Shown here: positions 35,250 through 45,102 of the stretch, piece by piece | Numbering within the stretch: the first letter of the stretch is position 1 | Layout: each line of letters opens with the position of its first letter | Source: Sandarakinorhabdus sp. | GTDB taxonomy: Bacteria; Pseudomonadota; Alphaproteobacteria; Sphingomonadales; Sphingomonadaceae | Reading direction: 5' to 3' | Length of the DNA: 64,000 bases | NCBI GenBank assembly: GCA_020692215.1 | Contig: JAIMKW010000001.1 | Coordinates: 124,001 to 188,000 of the forward strand | Position numbers and translations under genes: made by a program | Notes under the pieces: model-generated | The model's database searches: none | The model's input: the letters and a program-made list of their open reading frames with translations, nothing else | What the model was told of the DNA's origin: nothing

Positions 35250-36528
35250 GAACGCAGTGTGGGCGTCTGACGAACCGAGGGCAAGCGCGGCTGAAACCAC
35301 GGCAGCTGGCGGCTCTGCCCATTGGGGCCGTCGTGCAACCGGCGTTTCGCTGGCGCTGTGCCTTGCCGCGCTTGCCGCCTGCGCGCCGCGCCAGAAGGCG
35401 CCGATTGTCGTTGCGCCGCCGCCGCCTGTGGAAAAGCCGGTCGAAGTGAAGCCGGAAGATGTGCACCGTATCGCAATCCTTGCCCCGCTCACGGGTGCCA
35501 ACGCGCCCGTCGGCATCAGCCTCGCCAACGCTGCAACGCTTGCGCTGGTCGATACCGGAAAGCAGGGCATACGCCTTTCCAGCTATGATACCGCAGCACT
35601 TGGCGCGGCGGGCGCTGCCAAGCGCGCGCTCGACGATGGCGCGCAGCTGATTTTGGGCCCGCTGCTGGCAGGCGACGCTGCCGCCGTGAAGGCCGCAGCC
35701 GATGCTCGGGGCATCACCATGCTCAGCTTTTCCAACGATGCGGGAATCGCCGGCGGGCGGCTTTATGTGCTGGGCTTCCAGCCGGCCCAGTCGGTCGGTC
35801 GCGTGGTCGATTATGCCAGCAGCCGCGGCATGAAGCGCTTTGCAGCGCTGGTGCCCGATGGCATTTATGGCCAGCGCACGTCGGTTGCCTTCACCCGCGC
35901 AGTGGCCGCCAACAACGGCCAGGTGGTTGCGTTGACGAACTTTGCCCGTACGCCGGCTGCGCTGGCGCCGGCCGCGCGCCGCGTGACCAATCATGACAAC
36001 CGGGTGAAGCAGGCCTCGGCCGCCTCGGCAGACGGCACTGTCGGGCCGGCGCCGATTGCGTTCGAAGCGCTGCTGTTGGCCGATTCGGGCGCCATCGGCG
36101 CCGCCTTTGCCCCGCATCTCGCCAAGTTCGGAGCACCCACCGGCAGCTATCTGATGATGGGAACCGAACTCTGGTCCACTGAACCGGCGTTGTCGCGCTC
36201 GGCGGCCTTGCAAGGCGCCGTGTTCGCCGCCGTGCCCGATCAGCGCTTCCGCTCCATGGCCGCCCGCTATCGCGCGCGCTTTGGCGGCACGCCTTCGCGG
36301 CTGGCCAGCCTGTCCTATGATGCCATGCTGCTGGCTGCGAGCGTGGCCGGAGAGCAATGGCGCCCCGGCCAGCCCTTCCCGCAAGCCGTGCTGGCAGATC
36401 CGCAGGGCTTCGCTGGCGTGGATGGCATCTTCCGCTTCCGGGGCAATATCGCCGAACGCGGGCTGGAAGTGCAGCAGGTAACACCCGGCGGGTTCACCAC
36501 CGTTTCGCCTGCGCCCAAGGCGTTTTAG
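35248..36528 (+). CDS. Penicillin-binding protein activator (LpoA-like lipoprotein)
   Basis: This 426-aa protein has a lipobox LAAC with C45 after an unusually long N-terminal extension, then a periplasmic-binding-protein fold (IAILAPLTGANAPVGI onward). It resembles the LpoA/penicillin-binding protein activator family, outer-membrane lipoproteins that stimulate peptidoglycan synthases. GGAG 8 nt upstream supports ATG 35248 over the GTG two codons earlier. The divergent arrangement with rsmI is common in alphaproteobacteria. Confidence 0.86.
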   Translation: MNAVWASDEPRASAAETTAAGGSAHWGRRATGVSLALCLAALAACAPRQKAPIVVAPPPPVEKPVEVKPEDVHRIAILAPLTGANAPVGISLANAATLALVDTGKQGIRLSSYDTAALGAAGAAKRALDDGAQLILGPLLAGDAAAVKAAADARGITMLSFSNDAGIAGGRLYVLGFQPAQSVGRVVDYASSRGMKRFAALVPDGIYGQRTSVAFTRAVAANNGQVVALTNFARTPAALAPAARRVTNHDNRVKQASAASADGTVGPAPIAFEALLLADSGAIGAAFAPHLAKFGAPTGSYLMMGTELWSTEPALSRSAALQGAVFAAVPDQRFRSMAARYRARFGGTPSRLASLSYDAMLLAASVAGEQWRPGQPFPQAVLADPQGFAGVDGIFRFRGNIAERGLEVQQVTPGGFTTVSPAPKAF

Positions 36529-36614
36529 GTTTTGGCTGCGGCGGGGCGGGCCCTGCCCTCCACCCTGCGGGGGGATGATGCCCCTGTATCCGCAAACCCG
36601 GCCGGGTCTTGACG
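36529..36614. other. Short GC-rich gap with a weak relative of the hairpin repeat
   Basis: The segment GGGGGATGATGCCCC at about 36569-36584, preceded by CCACCCTGC, resembles a degraded hairpin element of the 33.0-kb type. It may act as a terminator for the lipoprotein gene. The resemblance is partial. Confidence 0.35.
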
Positions 36615-37001
36615 ATGCAGTCGGCTGCCCTGTTCGCCATCATGCTCGCCGGGCTCTGGCTGGCTGGAGTCGGGCTGTTGATGGCCATGCGACCGGAGCG
36701 GTTTCTGCACTATCTGCGGCGAACGGCTGCAACCTGTCGGATCAACGCAAGCGAACAGGGCTTGCGCCTGCTGGCCGGCGCTGCGCTGGTTGTCCGCGCC
36801 GAAGCGTCGAAGCTGCCGCCCGTGTTCGAAGCCGGCGGCTGGTTCATCATCCTCTCGTCGATCGCGCTTCTTGTTATCCCGCTGCGCATCCACGCGGGCT
36901 ATGCCATCTTCTGGGCCGATACGCTGAAACCGGGGGTGGTGCGCGCCATCGCGCCGATATCGGCTGCCCTGGGCTTTGGGCTGATCTACGCAGCGCTTTG
37001 A
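36615..37001 (+). CDS. Small membrane protein, unknown function
   Basis: This 128-aa protein has about three to four hydrophobic segments (LFAIMLAGLWLAGVGLLMAM at the start, IILSSIALLVIPL in the middle, ISAALGFGLIYAAL at the end). No family is recognised. ATG 36615 is preferred over TTG 36609. Confidence 0.6.
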   Translation: MQSAALFAIMLAGLWLAGVGLLMAMRPERFLHYLRRTAATCRINASEQGLRLLAGAALVVRAEASKLPPVFEAGGWFIILSSIALLVIPLRIHAGYAIFWADTLKPGVVRAIAPISAALGFGLIYAAL

Positions 37002-37067
37002 AATCAGTTGGATGATGCACGAGGCGCATCGGGTGGTGGTGCAAGGCACTGCGCCCTGCTCCCAGTT

Positions 37068-37538
37068 TCAGGGCTGGCGGGCCATGCGGCGTTTGCATCG
37101 CCCAGAGCTTGCCACATAGGCGAGGCCCGCAACCGCGCCGCTCAGCAGATAGAGCGGCCAGACGGCAGGGTCGAACCGCTCCCCGGTCAATCCGGCCGCG
37201 AATCCGCGCGTGTATCCGGCCGGAACGAAGGCCATCGCAACCAGCATGGCCACAATGCCGATCATCCCGCCGATCGGATAGCGCAGGCGCACATCGGCAG
37301 GCACCGCCCGTTCAAGGGCCACAAACGCCAGCAGAAGAATGCCGCCGATCGTCAGCTTGACGGCCGGGCCCACTTCATCGGCGACGGTGAGGCTGCTGAC
37401 GACCAGCCTATCGAAGCCGGTGCCGACTGCTGCTGCCTGCTCAGACAACCCAAGATAGGCGATGAGAAGGCTGGGCAGGAAAATGGCCACCACCCATGCC
37501 GCGATCCATGCGCGCAGCAGGCATTGCCACGGGCCCAT
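37068..37538 (-). CDS. Membrane protein, unknown function
   Basis: The 156-aa product has four likely transmembrane segments (WIAAWVVAIFLPSLLIAYLG, LTIGGILLLAFVALE, IGGMIGIVAMLVAMAFV, YLLSGAVAGLAYVA) and a basic C-terminus. No family is recognised. It lies 3 bp after the patatin gene on the same strand and probably shares its operon. Confidence 0.65.
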   Translation of the reverse strand: MGPWQCLLRAWIAAWVVAIFLPSLLIAYLGLSEQAAAVGTGFDRLVVSSLTVADEVGPAVKLTIGGILLLAFVALERAVPADVRLRYPIGGMIGIVAMLVAMAFVPAGYTRGFAAGLTGERFDPAVWPLYLLSGAVAGLAYVASSGRCKRRMARQP

Positions 37539-37541
37539 CGC

Positions 37542-38771
37542 CTAGCGGTCAGCCTTGGGCTTCAGCGACGGCGCCAGTTCCCCCACATCGATGCAGTTCA
37601 CGCCGTTCACGGCCGGGCGCAGGCGCCAGTCGCGCACGGCGAGTGCCTTGGCGGCATCGCGGCGGCCGGCATCGCGGTGGGCTTCCATGGTGGGGCGGGA
37701 GAATTCATAGCCGCGCGCTTTCCCGCTGTAGGCCTTGTCGCGGTAGATGATCTGGGCGATTTCGATATGCTGTTCACAGGCAAAGGCGTGCAGCGTTCTG
37801 AGATCGGCCTCGGTCAGGCCCGACAGGTTCGGGTGGCAGCTGTCCAGCACCCGGCGGACGACGAGGCGCGCGGGCGACAGCTGCATTTCGAGGTTGGTGT
37901 TCAGCCGGGTGCGGCTGGAATAGCGGATGTCCTGTGCGCGGGTTTCGGCATCGAGCAGGGTTTCGGGGAACGGCCCTTCGGCGGGGAAGAGATCCACCTG
38001 GAAGATGTTCTTGTCATACTCGGTGCCCTCGTCGAGGACATGTTGAAGTGGCGCGTTGGAGGCGATGCCGCCGTCCCAATACCAGTCGTCGCCGATCTGC
38101 ACTGGCGCAAAGCCGGGCGGAAGCGCGCCTGACGACATGATATGGTCCACGGTCAGGCGGCAATGGTCGGGCCCGCCCTTGTTGTCGAAGAAGTGCATCC
38201 GCCCGGTGGTGACGCTGACGGAACCGACCGACAGGCGCATCGGTCCATCGTTCAGCCAGTCCCAATCGATAAGGGCGTTCAGCGTTTCCTTAAGCGGATC
38301 GGTATCATAATAGCTGATGGCCCCCAGCGACCCTGCCGGCTGGAATTTCGCGGGCGGAAAGCGTGGCTTGAAGAAACCCGGAACGCCGGTGGTGGCAATC
38401 CACAGGGCCGCCCCTTCCGACCACATGTCGCGCGCGCCTTCGGGTATGGCGAAGCCGGGCACCAGGCCCGAGGAGATCTTCTCCCAGAAGGCCTGCAGCG
38501 CTGCAATCCGCTCACCGGGCCGGTTGCCCGCGATGATGGCGGCGTTGATCGCGCCGATGGAGATGCCGCACACCCAGTCGGGCGCGACATTCACCGACGA
38601 AAGCTCTTCGCACACCCCGAGATGATAGGCGCCCAGCGCGCCGCCGCCTTGCAGCACCAGCACAGTCATGTGGGGCGGGCGGCCGTTCGCGGCCTTGCCG
38701 GCGGCGTCGGCTGCGGGCCTGGCGTTTGCGCGCCTGGCAGCGGCGGGTTTGTCCGGGGCCTCGGTCGCCAT
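37542..38771 (-). CDS. Patatin-like phospholipase
   Basis: This 409-aa protein has the patatin oxyanion motif GGGALGAYHLG at about 42, the nucleophile elbow GISIGAIN at about 70, and the catalytic aspartate in DGGIASNAPLQ at about 240. The C-terminal half matches the extended form (DUF3734-like). It should hydrolyse acyl esters of phospholipids. An Ala/Arg-rich N-terminus precedes the domain with no clear signal peptide. The start overlaps the stop of the DUF442 gene by one base. Confidence 0.9.
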   Translation of the reverse strand: MATEAPDKPAAARRANARPAADAAGKAANGRPPHMTVLVLQGGGALGAYHLGVCEELSSVNVAPDWVCGISIGAINAAIIAGNRPGERIAALQAFWEKISSGLVPGFAIPEGARDMWSEGAALWIATTGVPGFFKPRFPPAKFQPAGSLGAISYYDTDPLKETLNALIDWDWLNDGPMRLSVGSVSVTTGRMHFFDNKGGPDHCRLTVDHIMSSGALPPGFAPVQIGDDWYWDGGIASNAPLQHVLDEGTEYDKNIFQVDLFPAEGPFPETLLDAETRAQDIRYSSRTRLNTNLEMQLSPARLVVRRVLDSCHPNLSGLTEADLRTLHAFACEQHIEIAQIIYRDKAYSGKARGYEFSRPTMEAHRDAGRRDAAKALAVRDWRLRPAVNGVNCIDVGELAPSLKPKADR

Positions 38772-39205
38772 TACATGCTCCTGTTGCGTAGCTGCTCCAT
38801 CGTAGGCGTCAGCACGCGCACGTCATAGCCCGCACCTGCGGCTGCGGCGATGATGGCGGCTGGCTCGGTTCCGCGCACCGCCTCAGCCAGCGCCCACAGC
38901 ATGGTGGAGCGTGTGCCCGACCGGCAGAAGGCAAACACCGGCTTGGGGTGCACCAGGCAGGCCGCCAGCGCTGCAACCTGTTCGGCCGTGAAGCCCGAAT
39001 GGTCGACCGGAATGGCATAATAGCCCATCCCGGCTTCCAGCGCAGCGGCCTCGATCTCTGCACCCGCCGGCTGGCCCATCTCTTCGCCCTCGGGCCGGTT
39101 GTTCACGATGATGCCGAAGCCCATCGCGGCAAGCTCCGCGCAATCGCCGGGCTCGATCTGCGGTGCTGCGGTGAAGCGGTCGGTCAGCTTGTGGGCGTCG
39201 ATCAT
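38771..39205 (-). CDS. DUF442/TIGR01244 phosphatase-like protein
   Basis: The 144-aa protein has a dual-specificity-phosphatase-like fold with the active-site loop CRSGTRS (Cx5R) at about 103-109. The N-terminal domain of Blh/BigR-linked enzymes belongs to the same family, often annotated as sulfur transferase. Its start overlaps the thrS stop in ATGA and its stop overlaps the patatin start, so all three are coupled. Confidence 0.85.
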   Translation of the reverse strand: MIDAHKLTDRFTAAPQIEPGDCAELAAMGFGIIVNNRPEGEEMGQPAGAEIEAAALEAGMGYYAIPVDHSGFTAEQVAALAACLVHPKPVFAFCRSGTRSTMLWALAEAVRGTEPAAIIAAAAGAGYDVRVLTPTMEQLRNRSM

Positions 39206-41229
39206 GCGCTTTCCCTCAGGTCGGGCGCCAGCGCTTCGGTCTGCAGCGCCGAAAGCGCTTCATCGAACGCGATGATCTGCTGCCCATCGGAGCCCAGCCG
39301 CCGGATGGCGACCTTGCCCTCCTCGGCTTCGCGACGGCCGACAACCATCAGCACCGGCACCTTGGCCATGCTGTGCTCGCGCACCTTGTAGTTGATCTTT
39401 TCGTTGCGCAGATCGGCCTCGGCGCGGATGCCCGCCGCCTTCAGCTGCGCCACCAGCGTCTGGGCATAGCTGTCGGCATCGGACACGATGGTGGCAACCA
39501 CCACCTGCACCGGCGCCAGCCACAGCGGGAAGCGCCCGGCATGATGTTCGATGAGGATTCCGATGAAACGCTCGAACGTGCCCAGGATCGCCCGGTGCAG
39601 CATCACGGGGCGATGCCGTTCGCCGTCCTCGCCCACATAGCTGGCGTCCAGCCGCTCGGGCAGCACCCTGTCGGACTGGATGGTGCCCACCTGCCAGGTG
39701 CGGCCGATGGCGTCGGTCAGGTGAAACTCCAGCTTGGGGGCGTAGAAGGCGCCTTCGCCGGGAAGCTCCTCGAAGCCGGCCTTGATGCTGTCGGGCAGGC
39801 TGGAAACCTGCACCGCGCGGCGCAGTTCATCCTCGGAAATGTCCCACATGGCGTCGTCGCCGAACCGCTTTTCCGGGCGCAGCGCCAGCTTCACGGCATA
39901 ATTTTCGAATCCGAGATCAGCATAGACCGAGTGCAGCAGATCGATGAAGGCCGCCACTTCGCCGATCAGCTGGTCTTCGCGGCAGAAGATGTGCGCATCG
40001 TCCTGCGTGAACTGGCGCACCCGCATGATGCCGTGCAGCGCGCCGTGCGGTTCGTTCCTGTGGCAGCAGCCGAATTCGGCCATGCGGATGGGCAGATCGC
40101 GGTAGCTGGTGATCCCCTGGCGGAAGATCAGCACATGCGCCGGGCAGTTCATCGGCTTCAGCGCCATCAGGTCTGCAGTTCCCGAAACAACAGGCCCCTC
40201 ATCCTCGCCGCTGGGGATTTCATCGGGCACCACGAACATGTTCTCGCGGTATTTGCCCCAGTGCCCCGATTGCTCCCACTGGCGCGCATCCATCAGCTGC
40301 GGGGTCTTCACTTCCACATAGCCCGCCGCATCCAGCCGGCGGCGCATATAGGCCTCAAGCGCGCGCCAGAGCACATAGCCCCTGGGGTGCCAGAACACCG
40401 ACCCCTGTGCTTCGGATTGCAGGTGGAACAGGTCCATCTCGGCACCCAGCTTGCGGTGGTCGCGCCTTGCGGCCTCCTCCAGCATCGTCAGGTGGGCATC
40501 GAGCTGCTTTTTCGTCAGCCAGCCGGTGCCGTAGATTCGCGAGAGCTGCGGATTCTTCTGGTCGCCGCGCCAATAGGCACCCGAAACCCGCGTCAGCTTG
40601 AAGGCATCGGGCGCGAGCTTGCCGGTGGAGGGCAGATGCGGGCCCCGGCACATATCCATCCAGGCGCCATCGCCATGGGGTTCGCCCGACCAGTAGACGG
40701 AAATCTCCTCGCCGGTCGGAAGCTCGGCCGCCCATTCGGCCTTGAAGGTCTCGCCGCTGGCGCGCCAGCGCTCGATCAGGGCGTCCCTGTCCCACACTTC
40801 GCGGCGCAGGGGTTTGTCGGCGGCGATGATTTTGCGCATCGCGGCCTCGATCGCCGGCAGTTCCTCGTCGGTGAAGGGCCCGCGCCCGGCGGGCGGCGCG
40901 AGATCATAGTAAAAGCCGTCGTCGGTTGCCGGCCCGAAGGTGATCTGCGTGCCGGGGTGCAGTGTCTGCACGGCTTCGGCCAGCACATGCGCGAAATCGT
41001 GCCGCGCCAGCTCCAGCGCGTCGGCTTCGTCCTTTGCGGTGATGATGGCGAGGCTTGCATCGCGCAGGATCGGCAGCTCCAGATCGACCACTTCGCCATC
41101 GATGCGGGCCGCCAGCGCGGCCTTGGCAAGGCCGGGCCCGATGCTGCGCGCCACGTCGCCCGCAGTGGTCCCGGCGGCAACTTCGCGCACCGAGCCATCG
41201 GGAAGCGTGAGACGGACAGGATCGGACAC
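39202..41229 (-). CDS. thrS: Threonine--tRNA ligase
   Basis: This 675-aa class II synthetase has an N-terminal TGS domain ([12 protein letters not shown]), an editing domain ([12 protein letters not shown], the HxxxH-type site), and a catalytic core with [19 protein letters not shown] (zinc cysteine) and the anticodon-binding C-terminus. The GTG at 41229 is chosen because AAAGG precedes it and the protein then begins at the TGS domain; the frame continues to 41316. Confidence 0.95.
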   Translation of the reverse strand: MSDPVRLTLPDGSVREVAAGTTAGDVARSIGPGLAKAALAARIDGEVVDLELPILRDASLAIITAKDEADALELARHDFAHVLAEAVQTLHPGTQITFGPATDDGFYYDLAPPAGRGPFTDEELPAIEAAMRKIIAADKPLRREVWDRDALIERWRASGETFKAEWAAELPTGEEISVYWSGEPHGDGAWMDMCRGPHLPSTGKLAPDAFKLTRVSGAYWRGDQKNPQLSRIYGTGWLTKKQLDAHLTMLEEAARRDHRKLGAEMDLFHLQSEAQGSVFWHPRGYVLWRALEAYMRRRLDAAGYVEVKTPQLMDARQWEQSGHWGKYRENMFVVPDEIPSGEDEGPVVSGTADLMALKPMNCPAHVLIFRQGITSYRDLPIRMAEFGCCHRNEPHGALHGIMRVRQFTQDDAHIFCREDQLIGEVAAFIDLLHSVYADLGFENYAVKLALRPEKRFGDDAMWDISEDELRRAVQVSSLPDSIKAGFEELPGEGAFYAPKLEFHLTDAIGRTWQVGTIQSDRVLPERLDASYVGEDGERHRPVMLHRAILGTFERFIGILIEHHAGRFPLWLAPVQVVVATIVSDADSYAQTLVAQLKAAGIRAEADLRNEKINYKVREHSMAKVPVLMVVGRREAEEGKVAIRRLGSDGQQIIAFDEALSALQTEALAPDLRESA

Positions 41230-41316
41230 AGGTTCAGCCTTTGGTTGATGGGAGATGCTCCCTAGCTTGCAGGGGCGGCCAGGGGCAAGCGTCCGCGCCT
41301 TCGCAGGAGGGGGCAT

Positions 41317-42984
41317 TCAGAACAGGCCTTCGATCGCCCCGTTGGCATCCATCCGGATCGCCTCGGCGGCTGGTGTGCGCGGCAGGCCGGGCATCGTCAT
41401 GATCTCGCCGCAGATGGCGACCACGAACCCCGCGCCCGCCGCCAGCCGCACTTCGCGGATCGGCACGATATGCCCGGTGGGCGCGCCCAGAAGGGCCGGA
41501 TCGGTGGAGAAGCTGTATTGCGTCTTCGCCATGCACACCGGCAGATGGCCGTGCCCATCGGTCTCCCACCGTGCCAGCTGTGCGTGCACGCCGGGGTCGG
41601 CAACGGCCTCCTTGGCGCGATAGATGCGGGTTGCCACCGCGTTCATCTTTTCAAACAGCGGCAGGGCATCATCGTAGATGGGGGCGAATTGCGCGGTGCC
41701 CTTATCTGCGATGGCGGCAACGGCATGGGCCAGAGCCTCGGCCCCTGCGCTTCCCTGCGCCCAGTGGCGGCACAGAATCGCCTGCGACCCATGCGCTGCG
41801 GCGGCCGCCTCGATTTCCGCGATTTCGGCTTCGGTATCGGTTGCGAAATGGTTGATCGCAACAATGGCGGGCAGGCCGAACTGGCGAATATTCTCGATAT
41901 GCCGCACCAGGTTCACCGCGCCGCGCTTGACCGCGGCCACATCCTCTTGTGCCAGATCGGCTTTCGCCACCCCGCCGTTCATCTTCAAGGCGCGCACCGT
42001 GGCGACGATGACTGCAGCGGCTGGATGAAGCCCAGCCTTGCGGCACTTGATATCGAGGAACTTCTCGGCCCCGAGATCCGCCCCGAAGCCTGCTTCGGTT
42101 ACAACAAATTCGCCCAGCGCCAGCGCGGCGCGCGTAGCGATCACCGAATTGCAGCCATGGGCGATGTTGGCGAATGGCCCGCCGTGGATCAAGGCGGGGT
42201 TGCCCTCCAGCGTCTGAACCAGGTTGGGTTTTATCGCATCCTTCAGCAGCACGGCCATCGCACCGTCTGCCTTCAGGTCGCGCGCGGTCACCGCCCGCCG
42301 GTCGCGCGTGGTGCCGATGACGATATCGCCCAGCCGCCGCTCCAGATCCGCGCTATCATTGGCAAGGCACAGGATCGCCATCACTTCGGACGCGACCGTG
42401 ATATCGAAGCCCGATTCGCGCGGGAAGCCGTTGGCCGGCCCGCCGATCGATTGCACGATATCGCGCAGCGCCCTGTCGTTCATGTCCATGACGCGCCGCC
42501 AGCTTATCCGACGAACATCGATCTCCAGCGCATTGCCCCAGTGCACATGGTTGTCGATCATCGCCGCCAGCAGGTTGTGGGCGGCGGTGATGGCGTGGAA
42601 ATCGCCGGTGAAGTGCAGGTTGATATCGTCCATCGGCACCACCTGCGCATAGCCACCGCCGGTGGCTCCGCCCTTGGTGCCGAAGCAGGGGCCGAGCGAA
42701 GGCTCGCGCAGCGCCAGAACGGCCTTGCGTCCAATCCGGTTCAGCGCGTCTGCCAGCCCCACCGAAGTCGTGGTCTTGCCCTCGCCCGCGGGCGTCGGGT
42801 TGATCGCTGTCACCAGGATCAGCTTGCCTTCGGGCCGCGCCAGCGGCTTCAGCCAGCCGGTGTCGATCTTGGCCTTGGCCCGGCCATAGGGCTCGACGGC
42901 GCTGTGTGGAATTCCAAGCCCGTCGGCAATCTCGCCGATCGGGCGCAGCCTTGCAGCGCGCGAAATCTCGATGTCGGTCTTCAT
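41317..42984 (-). CDS. fhs: Formate--tetrahydrofolate ligase
   Basis: The 555-aa enzyme makes 10-formyl-tetrahydrofolate from formate, ATP and tetrahydrofolate. It shows the P-loop [18 protein letters not shown], then [15 protein letters not shown] and [15 protein letters not shown]. The start at 42984 has GGGGGA upstream. It lies between thrS and the aminotransferase gene on the same strand. Confidence 0.96.
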   Translation of the reverse strand: MKTDIEISRAARLRPIGEIADGLGIPHSAVEPYGRAKAKIDTGWLKPLARPEGKLILVTAINPTPAGEGKTTTSVGLADALNRIGRKAVLALREPSLGPCFGTKGGATGGGYAQVVPMDDINLHFTGDFHAITAAHNLLAAMIDNHVHWGNALEIDVRRISWRRVMDMNDRALRDIVQSIGGPANGFPRESGFDITVASEVMAILCLANDSADLERRLGDIVIGTTRDRRAVTARDLKADGAMAVLLKDAIKPNLVQTLEGNPALIHGGPFANIAHGCNSVIATRAALALGEFVVTEAGFGADLGAEKFLDIKCRKAGLHPAAAVIVATVRALKMNGGVAKADLAQEDVAAVKRGAVNLVRHIENIRQFGLPAIVAINHFATDTEAEIAEIEAAAAAHGSQAILCRHWAQGSAGAEALAHAVAAIADKGTAQFAPIYDDALPLFEKMNAVATRIYRAKEAVADPGVHAQLARWETDGHGHLPVCMAKTQYSFSTDPALLGAPTGHIVPIREVRLAAGAGFVVAICGEIMTMPGLPRTPAAEAIRMDANGAIEGLF

Positions 42985-43015
42985 GGTCCCCCAGGCTGGT
43001 CTTTGCGCCTGCCGC

Positions 43016-44158
43016 TCAGGCGCCCACAACCTCGGGCAGGGCCTGCGCGTAGCGCTTCACATCCCCGATACGGCCGGTCGATACGCGCGACCAGCCCGTC
43101 CATTTGCCATAGGGTCCGCGGATGATGATCTGCCGCGCCTCCAGCCCTTTGCGCACTGCCTCGGCATCGGCCACCTTCACGAACACGAAGTTGGTGGCGG
43201 ATGGCAGCGCGCTGAGCCCGGCCTTCGCCACCGCATCGGTGATGAGCCCGCGCGCTTCCAGGATGCGGGCTTTCGACATCTGCAGGAACGCATCGTCCTG
43301 ATAGCTGGCGATGGCCGCGGCAAGGCCCGCCGTGTTGCCGCCCACGCTCATCGACCAGGGCTTCAGCCTTGCGATGATGTCGGGCCGGGCCAGCGCATAG
43401 CCTACCCTAAGTCCTGCCATCCCGTAGATCTTGGAAAAGGTGCGCGCCACGATCACATTGTCTCCGGCCCGCACCCGGTCAACGAGGCTGCTGGCCTCCG
43501 GGTTGTCGGTCAGTTCGTTATAGGCTTCGTCCACCAGCACCACGGCGCCTTGGGAAACCCTGTTCGCAAAGGCGCGCAGATCGGCCGGAGGGATCAGGAT
43601 GCCCGTGGGATTGTTGGGGTTGCAGATGTGCACCAGCCGGGTTTCCGGCGTGACGGCGGCAGCCATCGCCTGCAGGTCCACCCCCATGTCGGCGGCAAGC
43701 GGCACGCGCACCACCTTCACGCCCTTGCGCTCGGCATAGACAACGGGCGCATCGAAGAACAGATCGGCCGCCAGGATATGGCCGCCTGCTGTCAGCGCCA
43801 TGGTGGCGCAGTTCAGCACTTCGGTGGAGCCGCTGCCGATCAGCACATGGTCTGCGCTTAGCCCGTGGCGCTCGGCGATCATGGCGGCCAGCCGCCGCTC
43901 TCCGCCATTGGCATAATAGCATCCGCTCGAAGCCATATCGGCCATCGCGCGCAGCGCCAGGGGGGACGGCCCATAGGGGTTTTCGTTGCGGGCAAGGAAG
44001 GCAATCCCGGCCGGTGGCGCAAAGACATCGGGCGTTTGCGTCGCGGGTGCTGCCAGCGCCTTTGCGTGCCGTGCGGCAAGCGCCAGGGCGGCCGTTCCGC
44101 CTGCAAGGCCGAACAGGGACCGGCGGGAAACATCAGGAGTCACTGTGGTGGTCGTCAA
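43016..44158 (-). CDS. Tat-exported HisC-like aminotransferase
   Basis: The product has 380 aa from TTG 44158, chosen because GGGGGGAG lies about 7 nt upstream; a GTG further up at 44185 lacks such a site. The N-terminus carries a twin-arginine signal, [19 protein letters not shown], ending near AKALAAP. The rest is a fold-type I PLP aminotransferase like histidinol-phosphate aminotransferase: [24 protein letters not shown] and the lysine in [17 protein letters not shown]. Such enzymes are normally cytoplasmic; Tat export suits cofactor insertion before transport. The substrate is unknown. Confidence 0.87.
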   Translation of the reverse strand: MTTTTVTPDVSRRSLFGLAGGTAALALAARHAKALAAPATQTPDVFAPPAGIAFLARNENPYGPSPLALRAMADMASSGCYYANGGERRLAAMIAERHGLSADHVLIGSGSTEVLNCATMALTAGGHILAADLFFDAPVVYAERKGVKVVRVPLAADMGVDLQAMAAAVTPETRLVHICNPNNPTGILIPPADLRAFANRVSQGAVVLVDEAYNELTDNPEASSLVDRVRAGDNVIVARTFSKIYGMAGLRVGYALARPDIIARLKPWSMSVGGNTAGLAAAIASYQDDAFLQMSKARILEARGLITDAVAKAGLSALPSATNFVFVKVADAEAVRKGLEARQIIIRGPYGKWTGWSRVSTGRIGDVKRYAQALPEVVGA

Positions 44159-44322
44159 CGGCAGTCTCCCCCCTCGCCCGGACACGGGCGTACCCGCCCC
44201 CGATCCGGGGGCAATGCGCCAACTGGCCTGTGCCTGCCGCGCGGCTCTTGCGGCCGCCTGTTCCCGAACGCTAGGCTTCGCCCCGTGGCGCTGTCAATTC
44301 GGCAGGGATGCCTGCGGCGCGA

Positions 44323-45102
44323 TCAGCCGAGCGAGGCCATGAACCGCGCAATGCTGGCAGCCACGCGCGGCCGCACGGCATCGTGGAACAGCCAGTGGCC
44401 GATGCCCGGCCACTCCTCGAAATCCACCCGACCGTTGTGCGCCGAAATCAGCCGTGCGGTCTTGCGCGAGGTGGCCGGGGGCACGATGCGGTCTTCCAGT
44501 CCGGTGATCAGCAGCGTTGGCATGGTCAGCCGGCTGTAATCCACGCGGCTGCCCTTTTCCCGATCCAGCCAGGGTGCCGCCAGTTGCGCCATCACCGGGC
44601 CCGAATCCCATGTCAGGTCGGCCAGTGCGGGGCGGATCTCCGCCTCTGGAACGCCATTGTAAACGCCATAGCGCGCGCTTTGGGCATCCAGCAGCGTCGG
44701 CTCCCGCCACCAGCCCCACCGGCCGGTCACGCGCCGCATCGTCTTGATGGACGAAAGGCTGAGGCCGGCCGCCTGCGCCGATGGGGCTGTCGACAGCAGG
44801 ATGAGGCCGCGCGGCTGCACCTTCACCGAAACCAGCTGCGCCAGAAGCCCGCCCATGGAGTGGCCCACAATCACCGGCGCTTCGCCAAGCTCTGCCACGT
44901 CGCGTTCCAGCGCGGCCACATAATCGCCGAGCTTCAGGGTGGCGAGTTCGGGCGGTGGCGGCGCGCCCGGCGGCACATCATGGTGCGGCAGGGTGACGGC
45001 GGCGCTGCGCAGGCCGCTGGCTTCCAGTTCGGCGCGAAGCTGTGTGAACGCCGAAGGACGGCTCCACATGCCATGGATCATGCACAGCGGCGGCATCGGC
45101 AT
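44323..45102 (-). CDS. Alpha/beta hydrolase
   Basis: The 259-aa protein has the serine-hydrolase triad: nucleophile elbow GHSMGG at about residue 80, an aspartate in GLEDRIVPP at about 204, and a histidine in GIGHWLF at about 237. The substrate is unknown. The start overlaps the maeB stop by one base, so it is translationally coupled to malic enzyme. No signal peptide is seen. Confidence 0.87.
   Translation of the reverse strand: MPMPPLCMIHGMWSRPSAFTQLRAELEASGLRSAAVTLPHHDVPPGAPPPPELATLKLGDYVAALERDVAELGEAPVIVGHSMGGLLAQLVSVKVQPRGLILLSTAPSAQAAGLSLSSIKTMRRVTGRWGWWREPTLLDAQSARYGVYNGVPEAEIRPALADLTWDSGPVMAQLAAPWLDREKGSRVDYSRLTMPTLLITGLEDRIVPPATSRKTARLISAHNGRVDFEEWPGIGHWLFHDAVRPRVAASIARFMASLG

Noticed and set aside
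39373..41265. A 630-codon open frame on the plus strand across thrS
   Set aside because: It is a shadow of thrS, with no domain and no ribosome-binding site.
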